Assembly: GCA_030430575.1 (NCBI GenBank)
Contig: JAUIKF010000010.1
Span: 62,001 to 126,000, forward strand
Reading direction: 5' to 3'
From: Bacteroidia bacterium
Lineage (GTDB): Bacteria > Bacteroidota > Bacteroidia > J057
Length of the DNA: 64,000 nt
In this document: positions 8,066 through 16,247 of the stretch, one piece after another
How positions within the stretch are numbered: position 1 is the first letter of the stretch
Layout of the letters: each line of letters begins with the position of its first letter
Position numbers and translations under genes: made by a program
The notes under the pieces: generated by a model
What the model was told of the DNA's origin: nothing
Databases searched by the model: none
What the model saw: only the letters and a program-made list of their open reading frames with translations

Positions 8066-9775
8066 TCACTTATTGACCTCTTCCACTACTACGGCCTCTG
8101 CCCCGACGAACACCCACAGCCAAGCGCGCAAGTTCTCCAGTCCCTGAACTTCTTCAGCTTGCAAATAAGCTTGCAATTGCTGTCGCCCCTGAGTGGCGAC
8201 AGCATCTGCTTTCTCCGCATCTTTTTTGTACAAAAACTTCAACTCAATCATCAATTGGTAAGGGGGGGCATAAGGTGGTCGGCGACGGAGAAGTAAGTCA
8301 GGATATTTTTGATCGAATTCGGGTTCACTTTGGATATGATAAATGCCTACGGTATAGAAGTAGGCTACAAGAATCGTCTTGAGGTGTTTTTCGTCAAAGC
8401 CTGGCCAATCGCGGTTGGAGAGTTGACGCAGGGTGTCTGTTAGGAGGGTGACCAATGGTTTGGGGTCATTTTCCCAGGCGAGTGCTTCCACGGCTGTTTC
8501 TACTTTGATCGTTTCAGACTGAAAGTCTAAGCGTCGTTGGAGTAGTTCTGTAAAATACTGAAAGTATAATTGTCGAATGACGTCATTGGGGATTTGAAGG
8601 TGAGTCCCACTTCGGTAGGCTTCTTTGATGGTCAATAAGCCCAGATAAAAAAGTAGGCTTTGGAAATCATAAGCCGTGAACTTCCGCGCAAAACTAAACT
8701 GTTCCGTTATTTGGGTATATATATCTTTCCCACTCAACAAATCCTGCAGCATGTCCCATCGTTGAGATTCCTCGCCTCCCAACCGAAATAGCTTCCCTAA
8801 TTTGCCGTAGTCTGAGCTGATGTTGGTGTCTAGGAGGCTTTTGGGATATTTTCCCCGCGCTTGGTATTCTTTGGCAAAATAAAGCACCATATCTGAATTG
8901 TACATCCGCTCTTTTCCATCCGCTTCAAACAAATAGCCATTATACCATGTGCGGATTTCATCCATCATCCCAGCGATTTCCGAATCAGCGATCTCAATTT
9001 TTTCTAATATCCCTTTGACCTCCTCATCTGTAAAGCCCATCATTTCATTGAAAATAGGGGATAGGCTGATATTGCTGCCAATATTAAACCCACTCGTCAG
9101 GCTATCGAGGGTAATGGGGGCCACCCCTGTGGCAAAAATGCGATCCACCACGCCATCTCCCGTGGCTGTTTTGATGACCTCATAAAATTTTCTCACATAC
9201 CCATTTTCACTCACGATTTCCTGAAACTCTGTCAGACGAAAGGAGATTAACTCATTAGTGAAGTGATCATATTCATCTATGACCACATATATTTTGGGGG
9301 TATCTGTCCGCTTCATAAGGGCAAACAAACTCCCGATCATGATTTCTGGAGCAGGTTTAGATAAAATATCCTCAGTGGCCTCGCTGGAGAATAGGGCAGG
9401 GTATGTAGCCAAAAAGTGCTGTATTCCTTGTCTTACTTTAAAGGAAAATCCCCTATACGTCTTTTCTTTTGAATCGGTATCAATGCCACTAAAGTCAAAT
9501 TTCAGGACTAAATAACTATTGGCTAAGGGTGTGGAGTTTTGGCCGATATGGTAGGAGCCAAAAAGGGTATCAAATTTATCCTTATGCTCCACCCCATAAT
9601 AATACTGCAAAACAGACACCCAGAGGCTTTTGCCAAAACGGCGCGGGCGGAGGAAGAATAGATATTTTTCGCTCAGTCTTTCTAATTGTGCTAGATAGGG
9701 AGTGCGATCTATATAGAGATAGCCCTGATTGACCAGCATCTCAAAATTACTCGTGCCATAAGGAAGTCTTACCAT
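8066..9775 (-). CDS. AAA-ATPase-like / PD-(D/E)XK nuclease-like protein (DUF1703 type)
   Basis: 569 aa from the ATG giving MVRLPYGTSNFEML; an upstream in-frame ATG adds 29 proline-rich residues unlike the family. The N-terminal AAA-ATPase_like domain has RPRRFGKS as P-loop (residue ~45) and IYVVIDEYDHF as Walker B. The C-terminal PD-(D/E)XK-like domain has YPDLLLRR and, after a spacer, LMIELKFLYKKD and QQLQAY. This two-domain family is greatly expanded in Bacteroidota. Its function is unproven, though a nuclease or mobile-element link has been suggested from the fold. The solo antitoxin lies just downstream. Confidence 0.88.
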   Translation of the reverse strand: MVRLPYGTSNFEMLVNQGYLYIDRTPYLAQLERLSEKYLFFLRPRRFGKSLWVSVLQYYYGVEHKDKFDTLFGSYHIGQNSTPLANSYLVLKFDFSGIDTDSKEKTYRGFSFKVRQGIQHFLATYPALFSSEATEDILSKPAPEIMIGSLFALMKRTDTPKIYVVIDEYDHFTNELISFRLTEFQEIVSENGYVRKFYEVIKTATGDGVVDRIFATGVAPITLDSLTSGFNIGSNISLSPIFNEMMGFTDEEVKGILEKIEIADSEIAGMMDEIRTWYNGYLFEADGKERMYNSDMVLYFAKEYQARGKYPKSLLDTNISSDYGKLGKLFRLGGEESQRWDMLQDLLSGKDIYTQITEQFSFARKFTAYDFQSLLFYLGLLTIKEAYRSGTHLQIPNDVIRQLYFQYFTELLQRRLDFQSETIKVETAVEALAWENDPKPLVTLLTDTLRQLSNRDWPGFDEKHLKTILVAYFYTVGIYHIQSEPEFDQKYPDLLLRRRPPYAPPYQLMIELKFLYKKDAEKADAVATQGRQQLQAYLQAEEVQGLENLRAWLWVFVGAEAVVVEEVNK

Positions 9776-9911
9776 AGGACAAAGGTACAGAGAAGTAGGA
9801 GGAATCGGAAAAGGGGGATGGGCAAAAGGGGTTATTTCATCAATCTTCAATCCCTTCGGCAAAGCTCAGGACATGCCTTGTTCGATATTCATAAATCTCT
9901 TCCGAATTCCT
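9776..9911. other. Short gap with a single GAACAAGGAA-family arm
   Basis: Between two minus-strand genes. It contains GCCTTGTTCGATATTCATAA at about 9873-9892, matching the right arms at 7.76 and 25.43 kb but without a nearby inverted partner. Next to it (9848-9872) is the word CCCTTCGGCAAAGCTCAGGA. This looks like a half-element left by deletion. Confidence 0.55.
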
Positions 9912-10658
9912 TCACTCCACATCGCCCAACCGCTCCAACAACGCCTTCGCTTCGCGATGAAAGTCATACGACGGCTCCGCCGCCAGCGGCGCCAGCAATC
10001 GCCGCACCGCAGCGATATCTCCCTGCCCCAGCGCCGCCAACGCGCCATACCAACGCACCGCCTGCACGCGATCCGTCACCTGCGCCAAAGCCGCAGTCGC
10101 CGCAGGATACTCGCCCAACGCAAGATAAGCCTGCGAGATGAAGAAAGCCGCCTCCGAGCGGGTAGTGCTATCAGTTAATGCGAGCTGGTATTGAGGGATC
10201 GCCTCGCGATAATTCGAATCGCCATAGCTGATATGGCCCTGCGCTAGGGCGATGCGGGCTTCTTCAGTCCCTTGCCCCATGCGCTCGGGCGCGGCTGCCG
10301 GTTCAAAAGTCTCCGCAAACAAGTTCTCGGCAGAAATAGTCGCTGGCTCTCCCCCCGGCCAAAACATCACCAGCAATACCACCGCTGCCGCTACCGCAAG
10401 CAACAGCGCTGGCTGCACGGAAAACCGACGAACTCGTCCACTCCCGCCCGCCTTTACCTCAGCATAAATATCCTGAATCGCCTCGCGCTCAGGCTGTTCT
10501 GCCCGATACGCCCCGAGCAATCCCCGCAAGGTTCGTTCCTCGTCCACAGCTGCCGCGAGCGCTGCATCCGCCGCCATCTCGGCTTCAAAGGCCGTTCGTT
10601 CTTCCTCGGAGAGCAAGCCGTCTAAATAAGCTGTAATGGTATATTCTCGTGTGTTCAT
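9912..10658 (-). CDS. Anti-sigma factor with TPR-containing periplasmic part
   Basis: 248 aa from the ATG giving MNTREYTITAYLDGLLSEEE. The N-terminal ~85 residues are a short zinc-less anti-sigma-like helical domain (YLDGLLSEEERTAFEAEM). One transmembrane helix (PALLLAVAAAVVLLVMFW) follows near residue 90. The C-terminal ~130 residues contain TPR-like helices (ALAQGHISYGDSNYREAI, SQAYLALGEYPAATAAL). It should hold the upstream-encoded ECF sigma factor at the membrane and release it on an envelope signal. The region is distinctly GC-rich. A 281-bp structured spacer separates it from the sigma gene. Confidence 0.85.
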   Translation of the reverse strand: MNTREYTITAYLDGLLSEEERTAFEAEMAADAALAAAVDEERTLRGLLGAYRAEQPEREAIQDIYAEVKAGGSGRVRRFSVQPALLLAVAAAVVLLVMFWPGGEPATISAENLFAETFEPAAAPERMGQGTEEARIALAQGHISYGDSNYREAIPQYQLALTDSTTRSEAAFFISQAYLALGEYPAATAALAQVTDRVQAVRWYGALAALGQGDIAAVRRLLAPLAAEPSYDFHREAKALLERLGDVE

Positions 10659-10669
10659 GTTGTTGTTAA

Positions 10670-10935
10670 TTAGACCGCTCGGGCTTCGAAGACTCAGCCC
10701 TCGCTGCGAGAGGCGAGACCGTTCGCCTTTCAGGCTCACTGCGAGACCGCTCGAAGACTCGCTGCGAGATAAGAAAAGAAAGTGCCTTTAGCCCTTCGAC
10801 TAAGCTCAGGGTGAATCTCGTAGCGAAGGCGAGTCTTCGAGCCTGAGCGGTCTCGCAGTGAGGAGCGCAAGCGACGAACGATCTCGTAGTGAGGGCGAAG
10901 CCCGAACGGTCTCGCAGCGAGCCCGCAGGGCGAGC
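10670..10935. repeat. Large imperfect inverted repeat between sigma and anti-sigma genes
   Basis: The spacer is made of repeated words around GCGAGACCGCTC and GAAGACTCGC. The left half (10675-10770) carries them on the + strand and the right half (10815-10935) on the - strand, so the whole can fold into a long branched hairpin. On the transcript that would connect the sigma and anti-sigma coding regions it would form an extensive RNA structure, possibly terminating or uncoupling expression. The central part (10790-10812) holds CCCTTCGACTAAGCTCAGGG, a generic intergenic word. Confidence 0.8.
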
Positions 10936-10939
10936 GGTC

Positions 10940-11500
10940 TCAAAACACCTGCCTCAGCTGCTTCATACACTTTCCGCCCTTATTCATGGCGTTCTGGGCG
11001 TCTTTATAGCCAAACTGGGCCGCGAGGGCTTGCCAGGGCACGGGCGGCGTCTCTGCCCGTAGGAGCAAGATCTGGCGGCATACATCGCCGAGCTTTTTGA
11101 GGGCGCGGTGCAGCCGCGCTTGCTGGGTGTCAGGCTCTAGTTCGTCGGGCAAGGGCCCGTCTTCCACAAAGTCCTGGCCGTCGGCCAAGGGCTGGGTGCG
11201 CACTTTCTTGCGCTGCTCGGCACGCAGGAGATTTTTGCATATCCCCACAAAATACGAGTGCACACTCGCCTGATTTTTTCCCTCAAATACCCCTTTTCCC
11301 AACTGACGCATAAGTACGAGCATGCCTTCTTGGAGTAAGTCATCGGCTTGACTCTCGGTCGCGCCTTTGCCTTTCAGGTAGGTGAGCGTCTTGGCGCGAT
11401 TGTGCCGGAAGATATAGGCTATTGCCTTGGTCTTTTTGCTACCACCTACCTGGACCATCTCCACGAGTTCTGCGCTGCTATATGTCGATTGCTTGAACAT
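10940..11500 (-). CDS. ECF-type RNA polymerase sigma factor
   Basis: 186 aa. Region 2 is visible as IAYIFRHNRAKTLTYL followed by ESQADDLLQEGMLVLMRQL and SVHSYFVGICKNLLRAEQRKK (residues ~28-105). After a linker with DGPLPDELEP, region 4 reads ALKKLGDVCRQILLLRAE and PWQALAAQFGYKDAQNAMNK with final CMKQLRQVF. Length and order are those of a group 4 (ECF) factor. Its anti-sigma partner is encoded downstream on the same strand. The divergent neighbour is a lipoprotein, followed by PKD-type T9SS proteins and a CHAT protease, which are candidate regulon members by position only. Confidence 0.92.
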   Translation of the reverse strand: MFKQSTYSSAELVEMVQVGGSKKTKAIAYIFRHNRAKTLTYLKGKGATESQADDLLQEGMLVLMRQLGKGVFEGKNQASVHSYFVGICKNLLRAEQRKKVRTQPLADGQDFVEDGPLPDELEPDTQQARLHRALKKLGDVCRQILLLRAETPPVPWQALAAQFGYKDAQNAMNKGGKCMKQLRQVF

Positions 11501-11539
11501 TGAGTGTCAGTTGGGCGGGGAATATAACCATTGGGGGAA

Positions 11540-11760
11540 ATGAAAATCAAAATTAAAATGAAAATGAAAAAATATTCAAAAATAATGCTGGGTGTAATTT
11601 ATTGATTGTTAGGAGTTTAACTCATGAATTTAATCAATAATCACTCAATCAATAATAAATAATTTCTCTTCCCTGGTTAGGTCTGGGAGGTGGGGTGCAC
11701 TAAGGGGGCAAATGGTGAGGATAAACACCAGCTGAATCAATAATCATTCAATCACTAATT
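11540..11760. repeat. Low-complexity words in the sigma/lipoprotein divergent gap
   Basis: Contains AAAATCAAAATTAAAATG-type runs (11545-11570; similar at 58559-58590). An inverted AATCAATAAT hairpin follows, left arm AATTTATTGATTGTT near 11595 and right arm AATCAATAATAAAT near 11650. A third AATCAATAATCATTCAATCA block sits near 11735 next to the lipoprotein start. No clear promoter pair was found. Confidence 0.6.
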
Positions 11761-11775
11761 AATAACCCCCGAATC

Positions 11776-13038
11776 ATGAAAACTATCAACACATTCCTCC
11801 TACTGACCTTAGCCCTGCTCTTCCTGTCTGCGTGTGAACAGATAGAAGAACTGCTTCCTGAAGATACGATAGAGCAGGTGAAGGACTATCAGCTTGATCA
11901 GATTCCTTTGGTCCCCAATACCCAGGAAATTTCCCAATTGCTATTGAATCCTGAAGATGCTGACGATGAGAAGATCAATCAGCACCTCTATGAACTGAGC
12001 CTTGCCATACGAGAATTGATCAAGGACGCAGGTTTTAACAAAGCCATCATCAAACTCGCGAATGCTTCGACTACCCAAACGGCCAGTTTGCTGGATTTGG
12101 AGACGGAGGCTCCCGCCTATTATGCAGCGATAGAAGCTGCGCTGCGGGTCAAGGGCCTGTCGCTGAAAGCGATTGCAGAAGACCTCACCCACCGTCCCTT
12201 ACACCCCAATCCCGATTTCCCCGAAACCGCCCAAGTGGAGCAGTATTTCCCTGCCATTTTTATCCCAAACCTCGCCCAGATCGACCCTGACAAGCAACCT
12301 CTGATCTCGCCTAATATCGAAGTTGACAGCCGAAACGATGAAAGCATAGAGGATAATATCGTCGCGTGGTTTTATACAGAAGCGGGCGAATTGCAAGAAA
12401 TTATCCTAAGCGAAGAAACGGCCACCCAGACTTCTAATCCCTTGTTTTTGCTGGATAATGCGGCGGTGTATACTGGCAAGTCGATGGGCCATGCTGTGCA
12501 AATGGAGGAGCGTGTAGATGAGGAGGGAAATGTCTACGACACAAGAGGCCAAAAAGCCCTTGTGTCTTTCCATTCCAATGAGTTCAGCATTGAACATGGC
12601 TACCGCTATGAGTCGGGCTGGGGCAATAAGTCAGAATTCTGTATCGTCGCCTATCGCATCGACCCTTCAGGCACGGTCCATTGGATCTACAGTGGGTCAG
12701 GCTGGAAAAAGATTGCTGAAGTGAAGCCCAGCCAGATCGGACAGCTCCTCGGCAAATGGACGCTCCACGCCCCAAACTGGGAGCCGTATTCCTCCAACTA
12801 TGTATTCTGGAATACTTTCGAAAGAGACTGGAACCGTTCGCTCAAAGACCTTGGTGACCCTAGCGCCAATGGCCTCCAGATCTACCTTGCAGGCAATATG
12901 AAATACAGCGGCGACTGGTACGCCTGGATTCCCTCCACCGTCCAAATCCACAACACAAAATTCAACTGGGTCTACAACAACTGGGCACACTGGTTCAGCT
13001 CCTGGAAGTCGCAGTTTCGGATTTGGAGAGTGGAGTAA
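11776..13038 (+). CDS. Predicted lipoprotein of unknown function
   Basis: 420 aa. The N-terminus MKTINTFLLLTLALLFLSAC has a clear lipobox (LSAC, Cys20), followed by acidic residues (EQIEELLPEDTIEQ), so it is an outer-membrane lipoprotein candidate. Residues 20-180 are mostly helical. The C-terminal half (~260-420) is aromatic-rich with repeated Trp, Tyr and Asn (YRYESGWGNKSEFCIVAYRI, NWVYNNWAHWFSSW), suggesting a beta-sandwich or lectin-like fold that I cannot name. It heads a same-strand run with two PKD-type T9SS proteins and the CHAT protease, but gaps of 85-290 bp leave an operon uncertain. Confidence 0.75.
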   Translation: MKTINTFLLLTLALLFLSACEQIEELLPEDTIEQVKDYQLDQIPLVPNTQEISQLLLNPEDADDEKINQHLYELSLAIRELIKDAGFNKAIIKLANASTTQTASLLDLETEAPAYYAAIEAALRVKGLSLKAIAEDLTHRPLHPNPDFPETAQVEQYFPAIFIPNLAQIDPDKQPLISPNIEVDSRNDESIEDNIVAWFYTEAGELQEIILSEETATQTSNPLFLLDNAAVYTGKSMGHAVQMEERVDEEGNVYDTRGQKALVSFHSNEFSIEHGYRYESGWGNKSEFCIVAYRIDPSGTVHWIYSGSGWKKIAEVKPSQIGQLLGKWTLHAPNWEPYSSNYVFWNTFERDWNRSLKDLGDPSANGLQIYLAGNMKYSGDWYAWIPSTVQIHNTKFNWVYNNWAHWFSSWKSQFRIWRVE

Positions 13039-13195
13039 TAATTAAAAATGGAGAATGGAAAATGGAAAATGAAGAAAGCAACTATACCATTTAGTCATTT
13101 TATCATCTATTCATTTTCTCCTTCTCCTCTTCCATTCTCTCCTTCTATCATTCCCTCATTCTATCATTGATTTCCCTCATTTAATCATTTCCCCA
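13039..13195. other. CT-rich ATCATT/TTCATT word region
   Basis: After the lipoprotein stop comes a short purine run, then a pyrimidine-rich stretch of TCATTTTATCATCTATTCAT-like words up to the next ATG. The same words recur at 18235-18300 before the CHAT gene, so the two leader regions share a dispersed word family. Confidence 0.5.
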
Positions 13196-15955
13196 ATGAA
13201 AACTATATCTAATCTCACCGTGAGCCTTTTGGCACTAATGTGTCTTACCGTAAGCGCCTATGCGCAGAGTTCCCTTCTCAAGTATGGCCAAGCAGTAGTT
13301 ACCTGCTTTTCAGGATTGGATCCTGGGCCTCCTCTCACCGTCAAGAATGACTATGTCTTAGGCATCGTAGATGTCCGCGAACACGGGACGGCACCGCTCG
13401 GCAATGTCAGCAATTGGATGCCGCCGATGGCGCATCCTGCCACGGCAGACTCCGTCACCTGGATGGCCGATTCTATGGGCCAGGTATTTGGCGTCGCGAT
13501 CGATGATGAAGGCAATATCTATGTGACAGCTACGACGGTATACGGACAGCGTCCATTTGGAAATGCAGGCTCTGGAGGTGTGTATAAAATCGATAAAAAC
13601 ACTTGGAAGGCTACGCCTTTTATCACGACGCTCCCAAGTGGCAGTGGCGCAGTAGTGGGGACATCTACGATTCCCAATGTGCGAGAAGGCTTGGGCAATA
13701 TCTGCTTTGACCCCAATCATGCACAGCTATTTGTGACCAATTTTGAGGATGGGAAGATCTATCGGATCAGCAAAGCAGGGGTGATTTTGAGTGTGTTTGA
13801 TCCGATGGGAGCGGATGATGGCACGGTAGGTTTTGCACCAAAAGGAGAGCGCCTTTGGGGGATCGGCTACCAATGCACGGAGGACCGCCTCTACTATGCT
13901 GTCTGGGAAGAAGATGCAAGTAACACTGGAGTTAATACCTTTCAAAATTCCATTCGTTCCTTGGAGATCGATGCTGCGGGCGAATTTGTGGCGACTACAG
14001 ATCAGCAGGAGCTTCTGATGCCCGCCCTTTCCAATGGATTTGGCACTGCCTTGTACAATTATTCTAATCCAGTCTCGGATATTGCTTTTTCTGGTGATGG
14101 GCGTATGCTATTAGGTGAGCGGACTATGTACAATAATGTCGGTACCCTCGGTGCGGCACACCTTTCACGTGTCTTGGAGTATGTAGGAGGCACAGGTAGT
14201 TGGGGGATTTCACCTCCTGGGACTGGAAAATTCTCGATTGGCGGTCATCCAACCGCTGCTGTGGTCAAGGCCAACAGCGCCGGCGGCGTAGACTACGGCT
14301 ATGAATCCTTTAACCCCAAGATTGAAGGCCCAAGCATCTGTGACAGCATGGTATGGTCGACGGGCGACGCTTTGCACCCTGCTCCTTTTGCTACCAGATG
14401 GTACGGTGTACAGGGATTGCGTGCAGGTGGCGGAAACGCCTCCAATAGCATCATCATCGACCTCGATGGCCTGGTGGGGGTTCCCTTCAAATCGCGAACG
14501 GGTGATGTAGAAGTCTTTGACGATTGCTGTGCAATCGACCCTTGTATTGCCCTGGGCATTGATGCGGACTTTACCCATACTTCCCCTACGATATCCGACC
14601 CTTCGGCCACGTTTACTGACATCTCCACTGCAGGTACAGGCGTTTCTATCGCTTTCATCGACTGGTGTTTTCCTGATACCACGATCACGCAAGGCGCAGG
14701 TAGCTCAGTGACCTACACCTATGATAGCACAGGGTACTATCAAGTATGCCTAAAGGCGTATGCCTTTGGGGTGGATTCGCGAGGACAAGTGATCTGCTGT
14801 AAGGATGAATACTGTTTAGACATCTTTGTCCCATCAGATACCTGTGACTACCACGAAGCCCAGATCGGGTGTGTCAGGGACTCTTTGGACCCATTGAGCT
14901 ATACCTTTATCGATAGCTCAAATTATGGAACCCATAGTGTCTGGACCATAGATACCGCAGGCGCTCAAGCAAATTTCTTTGGCCAGGGGCCAGGGCATAC
15001 GGTTAACTATACCTTTCCTGGACCTGGGACTTATACTGTCTGCCTGGTTTCCTTCTGGCATGTGGATTCGGTGAAATGCTGTCTAGATACGGCTTATAAG
15101 ACGATTAGAATAGGTCAGCATGGTCCCAATCCTTGTGATACTTTACACTTAGACATGACTTGCGTTCGGGTCCCTGGGACCAATGGGATTACTTTTACCC
15201 CCATCTCCAATATGCCACTGACACAAGGCTGCTGGTCTTTTATCCCCATGGTGCTCAGCGCGATGGATACCACCCTCGGGATGGACTCTACCACCTACTT
15301 CTACCCAAGTCCAGGTGTCTACCAGGTATGCCTGATTGGCAAGTGGACCTTCGCCGATGGTACTACCTGTAGAGACACCGTCTGCAAGCAAGTTGTTATT
15401 CCTCAAATCATCTCCCCTGCTCCTTGTTTTAACCATTTGGCACGATTTGCTGATACCCTCGTGAACGGAAAAATCCTCACGGTTACGGATATGTCTACTG
15501 CCGGTACAGTCTCCGAATGGGATTTTGACGCGCCCAGCGGCGTAGATGCTGTGACGGGGGGTACAGGCACCTCCGCGACCCATACCTATACCGTTCCAGG
15601 TGTCTACACGGTCTGTCTGTACTCGACCTACTATTATGACCCCAATGATTCAACCCACTTCTGCAAAGATACCTTCTGCACCACAGTCACGATTTTGCCC
15701 CTCATCAAGGCAGGGCGCACTATCGAGGTATCGCCCAATCCGAGCCGTGGCCTTATGATGATCAGGTACCCTGCCACTGTAGGAGAAGATGTTACTATTA
15801 GGCTTTATTCTGCTCAAGGGATGTTGCGCCAAACGAACCAAGCTAATGGAAGGGGGACAACCTATATTGACCTCTCTGAGATGGAAAAAGGAATGTATAT
15901 TCTTGAGGTGCAGAGTAAGACTTATCGCCTGACAAAAAAGGTGATGAAGCATTAA
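13196..15955 (+). CDS. T9SS-secreted protein: beta-propeller-like part plus Cys-rich PKD-like repeats
   Basis: 919 aa with signal peptide (LTVSAYAQ cleavage region). Residues ~80-430 contain NHL/SMP-30-like propeller phrases (VFGVAIDDEGNIYVT, GLGNICFDPNHAQLFVTNF, DIAFSGDGRMLLGE). Residues ~450-835 hold four PKD-like beta-sandwich repeats, each ending in a Tyr-x-Val-Cys-Leu strand and a second cysteine group (CCKDEYC, CCLDT, CRDTVC, CKDTFC). The cysteines probably form disulfides within each repeat. The last ~80 residues are a T9SS sorting domain (IEVSPNPSRGLMMIRYP). It is a predicted surface-exposed or released protein. The 3' end abuts a nested palindromic element beginning at the stop codon. 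Confidence 0.88.
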   Translation: MKTISNLTVSLLALMCLTVSAYAQSSLLKYGQAVVTCFSGLDPGPPLTVKNDYVLGIVDVREHGTAPLGNVSNWMPPMAHPATADSVTWMADSMGQVFGVAIDDEGNIYVTATTVYGQRPFGNAGSGGVYKIDKNTWKATPFITTLPSGSGAVVGTSTIPNVREGLGNICFDPNHAQLFVTNFEDGKIYRISKAGVILSVFDPMGADDGTVGFAPKGERLWGIGYQCTEDRLYYAVWEEDASNTGVNTFQNSIRSLEIDAAGEFVATTDQQELLMPALSNGFGTALYNYSNPVSDIAFSGDGRMLLGERTMYNNVGTLGAAHLSRVLEYVGGTGSWGISPPGTGKFSIGGHPTAAVVKANSAGGVDYGYESFNPKIEGPSICDSMVWSTGDALHPAPFATRWYGVQGLRAGGGNASNSIIIDLDGLVGVPFKSRTGDVEVFDDCCAIDPCIALGIDADFTHTSPTISDPSATFTDISTAGTGVSIAFIDWCFPDTTITQGAGSSVTYTYDSTGYYQVCLKAYAFGVDSRGQVICCKDEYCLDIFVPSDTCDYHEAQIGCVRDSLDPLSYTFIDSSNYGTHSVWTIDTAGAQANFFGQGPGHTVNYTFPGPGTYTVCLVSFWHVDSVKCCLDTAYKTIRIGQHGPNPCDTLHLDMTCVRVPGTNGITFTPISNMPLTQGCWSFIPMVLSAMDTTLGMDSTTYFYPSPGVYQVCLIGKWTFADGTTCRDTVCKQVVIPQIISPAPCFNHLARFADTLVNGKILTVTDMSTAGTVSEWDFDAPSGVDAVTGGTGTSATHTYTVPGVYTVCLYSTYYYDPNDSTHFCKDTFCTTVTILPLIKAGRTIEVSPNPSRGLMMIRYPATVGEDVTIRLYSAQGMLRQTNQANGRGTTYIDLSEMEKGMYILEVQSKTYRLTKKVMKH

Positions 15956-16156
15956 TTATCGTGTGTAAAAAGTTTTATTACCTTTTTCAAAAGGTCATTT
16001 CGACGACCTGAGGCTTTGCGAAGGAAGGAGAAATCTAACAATGTGGTCTAGAAGCCTGGAAATGACCATGCGAAAGGGCGTGTTAGATTTCTCCCGTTGG
16101 TCGAAATGACAACAGTGTTGTTATGAAATGGTCAGAAACTCTTTACACACGATATT
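15954..16156. repeat. Three-level nested palindromic element (GTGTGTAAA shell)
   Basis: Level 1: ATCGTGTGTAAA at 15958-15969 pairs with TTTACACACGAT at 16142-16153. Level 2: GTCATTTCGAC at 15994-16004 pairs with 16100-16110. Level 3: GGAGAAATCTAACA at 16027-16040 pairs with 16081-16094. The ~40-nt central loop is closely similar to that of the element near 53.2 kb. It starts on the stop codon of the preceding gene and may act as a terminator. Confidence 0.92.
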
Positions 16157-16247
16157 AATAATTGAAAGAGAAGCGTTGGGAGCTGTAATGGCTCCTGACG
16201 CATTTTATCGCTATCTTTATTTTAATCACTAACCCCAAAAACGCTTC

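Noticed and set aside
9818-10178. Two + strand frames over 100 codons with Pro/Arg-rich translation
   Set aside because: Antisense to the GC-rich anti-sigma gene; composition is typical of a shadow frame.
13358-14692. Several antisense frames of 65-160 codons
   Set aside because: All are shadows of the 919-aa T9SS gene.
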